Assembly: GCA_007123055.1 (NCBI GenBank)
Contig: SKSJ01000200.1
Location: 1-37,374, forward strand
Direction of reading: 5' to 3'
DNA: 37,374 nt
Origin: Wenzhouxiangella sp.
Lineage (GTDB): Bacteria > Pseudomonadota > Gammaproteobacteria > Xanthomonadales > Wenzhouxiangellaceae
Below are positions 9,401 to 17,016 of the stretch, piece by piece. Every line of letters begins with the position of its first letter. Position 1 is the stretch's first letter. The position numbers and the translations under genes were made by a program. Under the pieces are notes generated by a model, which saw only the letters and a list, made by a program, of their open reading frames with translations, searched no databases and had not been told where the DNA came from.

Positions 9401-10157
9401 AGAGACCAGGCAAGTGCTGGAGATCGGCAACACCGGCACCGGAGACCTCGGCTTCGACATCGCGACCAAGCGTCCGGAGCAGGCCGTGACCAACGCGCGG
9501 GCACTGCACGGGCTCAACGATCCGCAATCCTGGCAGCTGGTCAATGATCCGAACACGGTGAACGGATCGGTAGAGTTCAACGAAAACGAGGCACTGGAAA
9601 TCCTGCTGATCGGCGGCGATGACGACATTGGGGGAAACACCGACCTGCAAACCAACATCCCGATGAGTGGCACCCTGCGCTTTGAATGGGGCTACCAGTC
9701 TGAAGATACCGGCCATTTCGATTCTGCCGGCTACCTGGTCAATCAGACCGTGACCCCGCTGGCCGACAACGACAGCCAGGTGCCGTATTTCGAGGGCCAG
9801 GCCTCGGTCATGCTGAGTAGTGACGACGTGTTCGCACTGCGTGTCAATACACACGACGGCCGGTTTGGTGCCGGCAAGCTGGGAGTGACTCGTCTGCGTT
9901 TCGAACCCGAAGCCTGCAACAGTTCGGCTTCCGCGCCGGACTGGCTGAGTGTGGCGCCTGCCAGCGGGCTGATTGCGGGCGGGGAGAGCATGTCGATCGA
10001 GGTCACAGTGAACAGTGACGGGCTGGCCGAGGGGATTTACCACGGCGCCCTGTGCGTTCAGAGCAATGCCGAGAACGCCGAACTACTCGCCGTTCATGTG
10101 GAACTGGAAGTCGCAATTCCACCCATCTTCCAGGATCGCTTCGAAGCCGGCGACTGA
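6453..10157 (+). CDS. Secreted subtilisin-like (S8) serine protease with C-terminal beta domains
   Basis: A 1234-residue exported protease. The N-terminus has a basic stretch followed by a hydrophobic helix (about residues 14-32), read as a signal peptide. Residues about 35-280 look like a propeptide. The catalytic domain has Asp311 (V-V-D-S-G-V), His342 (N-H-G-T-H-V-A-G) and Ser546 (G-T-S-M-A-S), so the triad is complete. A P-domain-like or jelly-roll region follows (about 620-750), then a fibronectin-III-like domain (about 870-970) and BACON/ASH-like beta repeats to the end. The chain finishes with IFQDRFEAGD, discussed separately. The ATG at 6453, 22 bases after the gcvP stop, is chosen because it gives the signal peptide; no clear Shine-Dalgarno is seen. 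The stop is tail to tail with gyrA, 13 bases away. Confidence 0.9.
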   Translation: MRQKPEHRIVPSPVAPLAGLALIVLGWLSPAAVVGEDAVWVRVHHAFDHPAIQQSGADQTLADYGAFQWGRLPADQAALLERSGGRLTRLENPFELRLGDKRIDLLDMTANGRSFEPYRGAPEGDLHLVQFRGPVRSEWLRRLRATGVQIIQPAHPFSYYVWADANQISAAAAQSAVRASATVRPDWRMQPSLRSLDARPRPSMALITRHARRATLERMQEKGASIHSITRESAHFDVVHFDLPGHRYEALGRIPGIFTVQRIPPDAGPRGEMSNQSVVGGFDSDNMVPGYADWLTATGYDGYGITVGVVDSGVAESHPDLIDNIEPCLGSGGSCTGTASNHGTHVAGAIAGSGASGVTDAQGFRRGQGSAPAAGIINQDYQPFLDSSGDGGMVADGMLHIMADAAVSGALLTNNSWGPSGTPQGYDIPTRHIDLITRDALPDQPGHSPMLAVWSIMNGYGDSAGECSPSSLGTPDEAKNLLAVGSTGLQSPSGHQLPIDQVYSLSSNSAHGPACDGRRVPDLVAPGCHTDSTHTGNSHGLACGTSMASPVVSGAIAVWTERHIDQTGSPPSPALVKAVFIAAARNLAGGTNADGHPLGHRPDRFQGFGRLDLDAVMNPDGGHVYLMDQEVVFDDTGQDWSATVQAANPDMPMKIVLTWTDAPGPPNGGTTQAWVNILDLEVDAADGNTYLGNVTGPEGWSEPGGSPDDRNNTEGIWLRPDQHQGTIHLNVLAATLAGDALNPYDPGHPSQDFAIACYNCIEGDPVFNLVLEPDSVQACLADMNEPLSIEVQAGTVGPYTGTIDLVADGVPADIVSTLDPASISVPGGATWTLAADEHTAPTTTLVTLDATDADGLSRTRALSLRLDDTLTETPGQQTPANNSSEQPLAPEFTWSPAGGAETYRLQVARDPDFSEVIIDEQVRSNSFVPEQRLDSLTEHHWRVRASNLCGAGDWSPTWRFITRPLPKITLSTSALKFVMRPTRETRQVLEIGNTGTGDLGFDIATKRPEQAVTNARALHGLNDPQSWQLVNDPNTVNGSVEFNENEALEILLIGGDDDIGGNTDLQTNIPMSGTLRFEWGYQSEDTGHFDSAGYLVNQTVTPLADNDSQVPYFEGQASVMLSSDDVFALRVNTHDGRFGAGKLGVTRLRFEPEACNSSASAPDWLSVAPASGLIAGGESMSIEVTVNSDGLAEGIYHGALCVQSNAENAELLAVHVELEVAIPPIFQDRFEAGD

Positions 10158-10170
10158 GGCCGGCGACGAG

Positions 10171-12729
10171 TTACTCGCCGCTATCGTCGTCGTCTTCTTC
10201 CTCTTCGGCGGCAGCAACACGCGCCAGGCCGATCAACTCCTCCTCGTCGGCCAGTCGTATCAGTGTCACGCCCTGGGTATTGCGCCCCAGCTTCGAGATC
10301 TCGCTGACCGAGGTGCGCACCAATGTGCCGGCATTGGAGGTCAGCATGACATCATCCTCCTCGCTCACGCCCAGTGCAGCCACCAGCGGACCGTTGCGCC
10401 CGCTGGTCTGGATACCGATCACGCCCTGACCACCGCGGCGGTAGACCGGGAATTCGTCCAGCGCGGTGCGCTTCCCGTAGCCGTTGGCCGTGGCCAGCAG
10501 CACATCGCCGTCATCGGCGACCAGCATGGAAACCACTTCCTGGTCGTCCTTCAGGCGGATACCGAGAACGCCGCGTGTCTGGCGGCCCATCGGGCGAACG
10601 TCTTCCTCGTTGAAACGAATCGCCTTGCCGGCAGAAGAAAACAGAAGAATGTCTCGGGTGCCTTCGGTAAAGGCGACATCAACCAGTTCGTCACCTTCCT
10701 CGAGCAGGACGGCCCAGATGCCATTCGTGCGAATATTGGCAAAATCCGACAATGGGGTTTTCTTGACCCGACCGGCGCGGGTGGCGAAGAACACGAACCA
10801 GTCGTCGGGAAACTCGCGTGTGGGCAACACGGCATTGATGCGCTCGCCTTCGTCCAGCGGCAGCAGGTTGACCATCGGCCGGCCACGGCTGTTGTGACCG
10901 GCCTGCGGCAACTGGTAGACCTTGGTCTTGTAGACCTTGCCGGCGCTGGTGAACACCAGCAGGGTGTCGTGGGTATTGGTCACCCAGAAGCGCTCGACGA
11001 AATCCTCGTCCTTGGTGCGCGCTGCCGAGCGACCGCGACCACCACGCTTCTGCGAGCGGTAACGATCCAGCGGCTGGTACTTCGCGTAGCCGGCGTGAGA
11101 GAGCGTGACCACCACGTCTTCGGGGGTAATCAAATCTTCCATGGTCAGGTCGAGGTGATCGTGCACGATCTCGGTGCGGCGATCATCAACGTACTGATCG
11201 CGCAGTGCCTCGAGCTCTTCGCGGATGACCTGCATCAGGGCGTCCGGCTCCGACAGGATGCGCATCAGTTCGCGGATCGTGCCGAGAATTTCCTCATACT
11301 CGTCGGACAACTTGTCCTGTTCCAGGCCGGTGAGTTTCTGCAAGCGCAAGTCGAGAATCGCCTGGGCCTGTTGCGGCGAGAGTTGGTAGCCGCCCTCGCC
11401 CAGTCCATACTCCGGAAGCAGATCTTCCGGACGAGACAGTTCGGCACCGGCACGACCCAGCAGGGCCTCGACCAGGCCGGCATCCCAGCGCTTCGACTGC
11501 AAGGCCTCACGCGCGTCAGCCGGGGTCTTCGATGCCTTGATCAGCGCGATGACCTCGTCGAGGTTGGCCAGGGCCACGGTCAGGCCTTCGAGAATATGAG
11601 CGCGTTCGCGCGACTTGCGCAACTCGTAGAGACTGCGACGGGTCACCACTTCGCGTCGGTGCGCCAGGAAGGCCGACAAGGCCTGGCGAATCGTCAATAG
11701 CTTCGGCTGGCCGTCAACCAGCGCCACCATGTTGATGCCGAAGACGGTCTGCAGCTGGGTGAGCTGGAACAGGTTATTGAGTACCACCTCGGCGACTTCA
11801 CCGCGCTTGAGCTCGATAACCATGCGCATGCCGTCCTTGTCGGACTCGTCGCGAAGTTCACTGATTCCCTCCAGCCGCTTTTCCTTGACCAGGTCGGCGA
11901 TCTTTTCCAGCAGCCGGGCCTTGTTGACCATGTAGGGCAGTTCGTTGACCACGATGCGGGTTCGGCCGGAATCCTCGTCGGTCTCGATCTCGGTGCGGGC
12001 TCTCAGGTAGATGCGACCACGTCCGGTCTCGTACGCCTGGCGGATACCTGCCGCACCGTTGATGATGGCCGCGGTCGGGAAGTCGGGCCCCGGCAGGTAC
12101 TCCATGATCCCGTCGATATCGATCTCGGGATCCTCGATCATCGCCAGCAACGCCCGAATCACCTCGCCGAGGTTATGCGGCGGAATGTTGGTGGCCATGC
12201 CAACGGCAATACCCGAAGCGCCGTTGACCAGCAGGTTGGGAACGCGGGTCGGCAGGACGGTCGGTTCGGATTCCGACTCGTCGTAGTTCGGGATGAAGTT
12301 GACCGTTTCCTTGTCGATGTCGGCCAGCAACTGGTGCGACAACCGGGCCATTCGCACCTCGGTGTATCGCATCGCGGCGGCGGAGTCGCCGTCGATCGAA
12401 CCGAAGTTGCCCTGCCCGTCAACCAGCATGTAGCGCATGGAGAACGGCTGCGCCATACGCACGATGGTGTCGTAGACCGCGCTGTCGCCGTGGGGATGGT
12501 ATTTACCGATGACATCACCGACCACGCGGGCAGATTTCTTGTAGGGCTTGTTGTAGTCGTTGCCCAGCACATGCATCGCGAAAAGCACGCGCCGGTGCAC
12601 CGGCTTGAGGCCGTCGCGAACATCAGGAAGCGCCCGTCCCACGATCACGCTCATGGCGTAATCGAGGTAGGACTGACGCATCTCGTCTTCCAGGTTCACC
12701 TGGAGCACTTCACGTGCCATTTCCGCCAT
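10171..12729 (-). CDS. gyrA: DNA gyrase subunit A
   Basis: An 852-residue type II topoisomerase subunit that breaks and rejoins DNA for negative supercoiling. With the ATG at 12729 the catalytic tyrosine (A-M-R-Y-T-E) is residue 122, and the quinolone-region residues are Ser83 and Asp87, exactly the E. coli numbering and the drug-sensitive state. This supports the start; the frame also contains a TTG 39 bases upstream. The GyrA box appears as Q-K-R-G-G-R-G, which marks a gyrase rather than a topoisomerase IV subunit. The C-terminus is an acidic tail ([11 protein letters not shown]) like the one that modulates wrapping in E. coli. It is divergent from mtnA, an arrangement also known in Pseudomonas. 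Confidence 0.98.
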   Translation of the reverse strand: MAEMAREVLQVNLEDEMRQSYLDYAMSVIVGRALPDVRDGLKPVHRRVLFAMHVLGNDYNKPYKKSARVVGDVIGKYHPHGDSAVYDTIVRMAQPFSMRYMLVDGQGNFGSIDGDSAAAMRYTEVRMARLSHQLLADIDKETVNFIPNYDESESEPTVLPTRVPNLLVNGASGIAVGMATNIPPHNLGEVIRALLAMIEDPEIDIDGIMEYLPGPDFPTAAIINGAAGIRQAYETGRGRIYLRARTEIETDEDSGRTRIVVNELPYMVNKARLLEKIADLVKEKRLEGISELRDESDKDGMRMVIELKRGEVAEVVLNNLFQLTQLQTVFGINMVALVDGQPKLLTIRQALSAFLAHRREVVTRRSLYELRKSRERAHILEGLTVALANLDEVIALIKASKTPADAREALQSKRWDAGLVEALLGRAGAELSRPEDLLPEYGLGEGGYQLSPQQAQAILDLRLQKLTGLEQDKLSDEYEEILGTIRELMRILSEPDALMQVIREELEALRDQYVDDRRTEIVHDHLDLTMEDLITPEDVVVTLSHAGYAKYQPLDRYRSQKRGGRGRSAARTKDEDFVERFWVTNTHDTLLVFTSAGKVYKTKVYQLPQAGHNSRGRPMVNLLPLDEGERINAVLPTREFPDDWFVFFATRAGRVKKTPLSDFANIRTNGIWAVLLEEGDELVDVAFTEGTRDILLFSSAGKAIRFNEEDVRPMGRQTRGVLGIRLKDDQEVVSMLVADDGDVLLATANGYGKRTALDEFPVYRRGGQGVIGIQTSGRNGPLVAALGVSEEDDVMLTSNAGTLVRTSVSEISKLGRNTQGVTLIRLADEEELIGLARVAAAEEEEDDDDSGE

Positions 12730-12788
12730 CGGGGAAATCCTGTCTGTGACTGATCCGGCGCCGCGCAAGCGCCTGATTCAAAGTGATT

Positions 12789-12794
12789 TTTATA
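12789..12794 (-). promoter_or_regulatory. Candidate -10 box for gyrA
   Basis: On the minus strand the hexamer TATAAA, extended by AAT, lies about 60 bases before the gyrA start in an AT-rich patch that stands out from the GC-rich surroundings. No good -35 box is found 16-18 bases further upstream; a TTGGCA at 12821-12826 is too far (26 bases). A sigma-70-type promoter is therefore only a suggestion. Confidence 0.35.
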
Positions 12795-12911
12795 CTTCTT
12801 CCCGGAAACGCGACTAATCCTGCCAATCCGGGCGCAACAAGCGTGAAATTTTACCACAGCGAGGCCTTTCGAGGCAGTCTCGGCTCTGCCCAGAAATGGC
12901 CGGCGTTTACT

Positions 12912-12935
12912 GGTTTCGCTGGCGTCAGCGAAGCC
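12912..12935 (+). promoter_or_regulatory. Stable hairpin just upstream of the mtnA ribosome-binding site
   Basis: GGTTTCGCT (12912-12920) pairs with AGCGAAGCC (12927-12935) with one G-T pair; the loop ends add a further G-C pair, leaving a four-base GCGT loop. The stem ends five bases before the GGGG Shine-Dalgarno of mtnA (12941-12944). There is no run of T after it, so it is not a standard terminator. It could affect ribosome access or mRNA stability. It does not match any riboswitch fold I can recognise. Confidence 0.4.
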
Positions 12936-12949
12936 CTGGTGGGGTTAGA

Positions 12950-13981
<1,032 letters not shown>

Positions 13982-14039
13982 CATTCCATCGTTCAACCCA
14001 GTATCATTGGCCTCCCCAAACCCGCACAACACGAGGAGC

Positions 14040-14624
14040 ATGCGAAAGACCATGCGTATCCTGACCACACTACTGCTGGCCCTGCCCATGCTGGTCGCGG
14101 CCGACGACCCTGCACAATCGGAGAATCCCAACGTGATCCTGCATACCAACCACGGCACCATCACCGTTGAACTGTTCGAGAACGAAGCACCCAAGAGTGT
14201 CGAGAATTTCCTTCAGTATGCTCGTGACGGGCACTACGACGACACCCTGTTCCACCGCGTGATTGACAATTTCATGATCCAGGGCGGCGGGTTCGATACT
14301 GAATTCAACCAGAAGGAAACCCGCGAACCGATCGAGAACGAAGCCGACAACGGCCTGAAGAACGAACGCGGCACCCTGGCCATGGCTCGGACCAATGATC
14401 CGCACTCGGCCACCTCGCAGTTCTTCATCAACGTGGCCGACAACGACTTCCTCAACCACCGGGGCAAGCAGTCCGGCCAGGCCTGGGGCTATGCAGTGTT
14501 CGGCCGCGTCACCGATGGCATGGACGTGCTTGACAGCATTCGCGCGGTCTCGACCGGCGTTCAGGGCTTCCACCGCGACGTGCCCGAAGAACCGGTCATC
14601 CTGGAACGGGTCGAACTGCCCTGA
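14040..14624 (+). CDS. Exported cyclophilin-type peptidyl-prolyl cis-trans isomerase
   Basis: A 194-residue cyclophilin closely similar in pattern to E. coli PpiA/Ppi[16 protein letters not shown], then G-T-L-A-M-A-R-T and S-Q-F-F-I-N. The N-terminus adds a short basic region and a hydrophobic stretch ([14 protein letters not shown]) followed by AD, a signal peptide, so the protein acts on proline bonds of periplasmic proteins. Two ATGs compete: 14040, only one base after a GAGGAG ribosome-binding site, and 14052, thirteen bases after it; both leave a working signal peptide. The stop codon overlaps the lpxH start (CTGA), so lpxH probably depends on translation of this gene. Confidence 0.92.
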   Translation: MRKTMRILTTLLLALPMLVAADDPAQSENPNVILHTNHGTITVELFENEAPKSVENFLQYARDGHYDDTLFHRVIDNFMIQGGGFDTEFNQKETREPIENEADNGLKNERGTLAMARTNDPHSATSQFFINVADNDFLNHRGKQSGQAWGYAVFGRVTDGMDVLDSIRAVSTGVQGFHRDVPEEPVILERVELP

Positions 14625-15418
14625 GTACCGCGCTTCCCGTCTACCTGATTTCGGATCTGCATCTGGATCCGGAGCGCCCGGAAACCACGCGCCTGTTCGT
14701 CGACTTTCTCGACGGGCCGGCGCGGGCGGCCCGGGCGCTTTACATTCTCGGTGACCTGTTCGAGGCATGGATCGGCGACGACGGCATTGGCGCAATGGAG
14801 CGCGAAGTTGCCGAGGCGCTGACCAGGCTGGCCACCCACGGAGTCGATATCCGTTTCATCTGCGGCAACCGGGACTTCCTGGTCGGCGATGACTATTGCC
14901 GCCTGTCCGGGATGCAGGCACTGGAAGAGCCCTGGAGGTTCAAAGAGTACGGGATTGAAGCCGTTTTGATGCACGGCGACACGCTGTGTACCGACGACAT
15001 CTCCTACCAGCGGTTTCGCCGCAAAGCGCGCGATCCCGAGTGGCAGCGCCGCATGCTGTCGTACCCGGTCTGGATCCGCAAATCACTGGCGCGGCTCGCG
15101 CGCTGGCGCAGCAAGCTGCATACCGGACGCACCGGGCAGATGATCATGGACGTCAACGAGAAGGCGGTGGCCGATTGTTTCCGGGAACACGACATTCGTC
15201 GAATCATTCACGGCCACACCCATCGCCGCGCAATCCACGACATCGAGATCGACAACCGCCATTGCCAGCGCGTCGTTCTCGGTGACTGGCATTCCGAAGG
15301 CAGCGCCGTGCGCGTCGATGAAGCCGGCATCGCCATGATGACCATCGCCCGCGATGCCGAAGGTCGCATCGAACTCAGACTGCACGAAACCGCCGCACCG
15401 CTGGCCGGCCAGGCCTGA
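14621..15418 (+). CDS. lpxH: UDP-2,3-diacylglucosamine diphosphatase, CTG start
   Basis: A 265-residue calcineurin-type metallophosphoesterase that cleaves UDP-diacylglucosamine to lipid X in lipid A synthesis. All metal-binding blocks are present: [31 protein letters not shown] and H-G-H-T-H-R. The first two blocks lie upstream of the first ATG in frame (14795), which would remove essential residues. Reading back, the frame is open to a TGA at 14531 with no ATG, GTG or TTG. The only sensible start is CTG at 14621, which overlaps the preceding TGA as CTGA and gives an N-terminus ([14 protein letters not shown]) matching the family. Initiation by re-use of terminating ribosomes is likely. It ends tail to tail with the flavoprotein gene. 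Confidence 0.92.
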   Translation: MSTALPVYLISDLHLDPERPETTRLFVDFLDGPARAARALYILGDLFEAWIGDDGIGAMEREVAEALTRLATHGVDIRFICGNRDFLVGDDYCRLSGMQALEEPWRFKEYGIEAVLMHGDTLCTDDISYQRFRRKARDPEWQRRMLSYPVWIRKSLARLARWRSKLHTGRTGQMIMDVNEKAVADCFREHDIRRIIHGHTHRRAIHDIEIDNRHCQRVVLGDWHSEGSAVRVDEAGIAMMTIARDAEGRIELRLHETAAPLAGQA

Positions 15419-15445
15419 TCCCCCGGCCGACCGAACCTGCCACTG

Positions 15446-16423
15446 TTACAGCAGGGCTTCGAGTCGGCGCCCCGCCGCTACGCCACTACTCCACGCACCC
15501 TCGATGCGGCTGCCGCTGCACCAGTCACCGGCCACGGCCAGGCGGGAGGCCCCGTCCAACAGGCATCCCGCACTCAACGGATGATCGGCCAGGGCATAGC
15601 GCCACCGATGCGCACGCCGCACCACCGGATCGTCGGCAAAGGCGGGTTCGATATCACGCAACTCCCCGAGCATGCAGTCGGCAATGCGTTCGGGATCTTG
15701 CTCGATCCTTGACGACGACCAGCCCGCGTTGGCATGCACCACCCAACTCTCTGCACTTCCCCGTTGTGGCTTGGTGCAGTTGCGGGCAATCCAGGCCAGT
15801 CCACCCTGGTTGACGAATGCGGCATCGAAGTCGGTGCGAACGGTATTCTCGTACCCCAGCATCAGGGCCCAGCACGGGCGCATCTCGACGCCCTCAAGTT
15901 GTGCGTGCAGCAGATGATCGGGGCCCAGCAGGGTCGCCGCCTGTCGCGGGGGCGCGGTCAACAACAACGCCTTTGACTCCAGTTTCGAATCGTCTTCGAG
16001 TTCAACCTGCCAGTGACTGTCGAATCGGACACTGACGACACGACTGGAGTAGCGGCAATCCAGTCCCTCGGCGAAGCGCCGGAGCAGACCATTCATGCCT
16101 GGTAACGCGACCAGCCGACGGTCGGGTGCACCATTGCCGCTGTCCGGACGCGGACCGAATACCCGAAGCCGGGGACGCCATTCCGCCACCAGCCCCGCTC
16201 CTTCCCAGGCCTCGATCCGGCGCCGGAAAGCTTCGCTGCGGGCAGTGAAGTACTGTGCCCCGTGGTCAAAGGCAAACACTCCCTCCCGCCGCGTGGAACT
16301 GCGCCCGCCGGGGCCGCGCGCCTTTTCCACGATCGTGACGGAGACACCACGTGCCGCTAGGTGACTGGCCGCGGTCAGACCGGCCCAGCCGGCACCCACG
16401 ACGACGACATCAGTCGCTCTCAT
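15446..16423 (-). CDS. FAD-dependent amine-oxidase-like protein (renalase-like)
   Basis: A 325-residue flavoprotein. The N-terminal Rossmann motif V-V-V-G-A-G-W-A-G-L binds the ADP part of FAD; E-K-A-R-G-P-G-G-R-S-S-T-R-R and F-D-H-G-A-Q-Y-F-T-A follow, as in renalase-like and other bacterial NAD(P)/FAD-dependent oxidoreductases. The C-terminal FAD motif (VAGDWCSGSRIEGAWSSG) is intact. The substrate cannot be told from sequence. It is the last gene of the minus-strand run, and its ATG overlaps the 3' end of the lipocalin gene by 14 bases, so the pair is co-translated. Confidence 0.88.
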   Translation of the reverse strand: MRATDVVVVGAGWAGLTAASHLAARGVSVTIVEKARGPGGRSSTRREGVFAFDHGAQYFTARSEAFRRRIEAWEGAGLVAEWRPRLRVFGPRPDSGNGAPDRRLVALPGMNGLLRRFAEGLDCRYSSRVVSVRFDSHWQVELEDDSKLESKALLLTAPPRQAATLLGPDHLLHAQLEGVEMRPCWALMLGYENTVRTDFDAAFVNQGGLAWIARNCTKPQRGSAESWVVHANAGWSSSRIEQDPERIADCMLGELRDIEPAFADDPVVRRAHRWRYALADHPLSAGCLLDGASRLAVAGDWCSGSRIEGAWSSGVAAGRRLEALL

Positions 16424-16958
16424 GACGGGTCAGAATCAGGTCGTCGGTCTCGAAACCCTGCGCACGGGCCACTTCCAGCAACCCCCGCAGCCGGTCGTCG
16501 GAAAGGCCCGGTGTGCGGGCCAGCACCCACAGATAACGACGGTTTTCGCTGCCGACCATCGCATACTGGTAGTCTTCGTCCAGCGCAATGACGCGGTAAT
16601 CGCCCCACACGAAGGGCAGGAAGGACAGCCAGCGTGGCGCAAAGCGGACTTCCAGGGCTGCCTCGGATCCGTCCGGATCAGCCTGCCTGGCCACACCGTC
16701 AGCTTCGGCGTAGCTGCCGTTCTCACGGCGACAGCGGTTGGTGACATCGATGCGACCGTCCTCGCGAAGACGGTAGTCGGCAGTCACGTTCGAAGCGCAC
16801 TGGCGCTGGAACCGATTGGGCAGGCGCGCAACTTCATACCAGCGTCCCTGGTAGCGCTCCAGGTCAACGCGATCGACAAGCTCCAGGCCGGCATGTGAAG
16901 TACCCATGCCGAGCAGCATGAGCATCAGGATGGCGACAGTCAACTTGAATTGAGTCAT
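16410..16958 (-). CDS. Bacterial lipocalin (Blc-like), exported
   Basis: A 182-residue lipocalin. After a signal peptide (hydrophobic residues about 6-20, probable cut after SHA) comes the lipocalin signature Y-Q-G-R-W-Y-E-V-A-R-L-P-N-R-F-Q, then a beta-barrel pattern and V-W-G-D-Y-R-V-I-A-L-D-E-D-Y-Q-Y-A-M-V-G, typical of E. coli Blc. Unlike Blc it has no lipobox cysteine at the signal-peptide end, so it should be soluble in the periplasm rather than an outer-membrane lipoprotein. Such proteins bind lipids or lysophospholipids, often under membrane stress. It overlaps the flavoprotein gene and lies 58 bases after the cyanophycin-synthetase-like gene. Confidence 0.92.
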   Translation of the reverse strand: MTQFKLTVAILMLMLLGMGTSHAGLELVDRVDLERYQGRWYEVARLPNRFQRQCASNVTADYRLREDGRIDVTNRCRRENGSYAEADGVARQADPDGSEAALEVRFAPRWLSFLPFVWGDYRVIALDEDYQYAMVGSENRRYLWVLARTPGLSDDRLRGLLEVARAQGFETDDLILTRHESD

Positions 16959-17016
16959 GCCTGCATTCTGCCAGAGATCGGGTGAACCAAACTTGCAGCG
17001 CTCGAACGAGTCCGGC

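Noticed and set aside
10015-11700. A 561-codon plus-strand open frame running through the end of the protease gene and the complement of gyrA.
   Set aside because: It is antisense to a perfect gyrA, has no domain motif, and arises from the GC-rich codon bias.
14795-15418. ATG at 14795 as the start of lpxH.
   Set aside because: It would remove the SDLHL and GDLFEAW metal-binding blocks, which are encoded in frame upstream.
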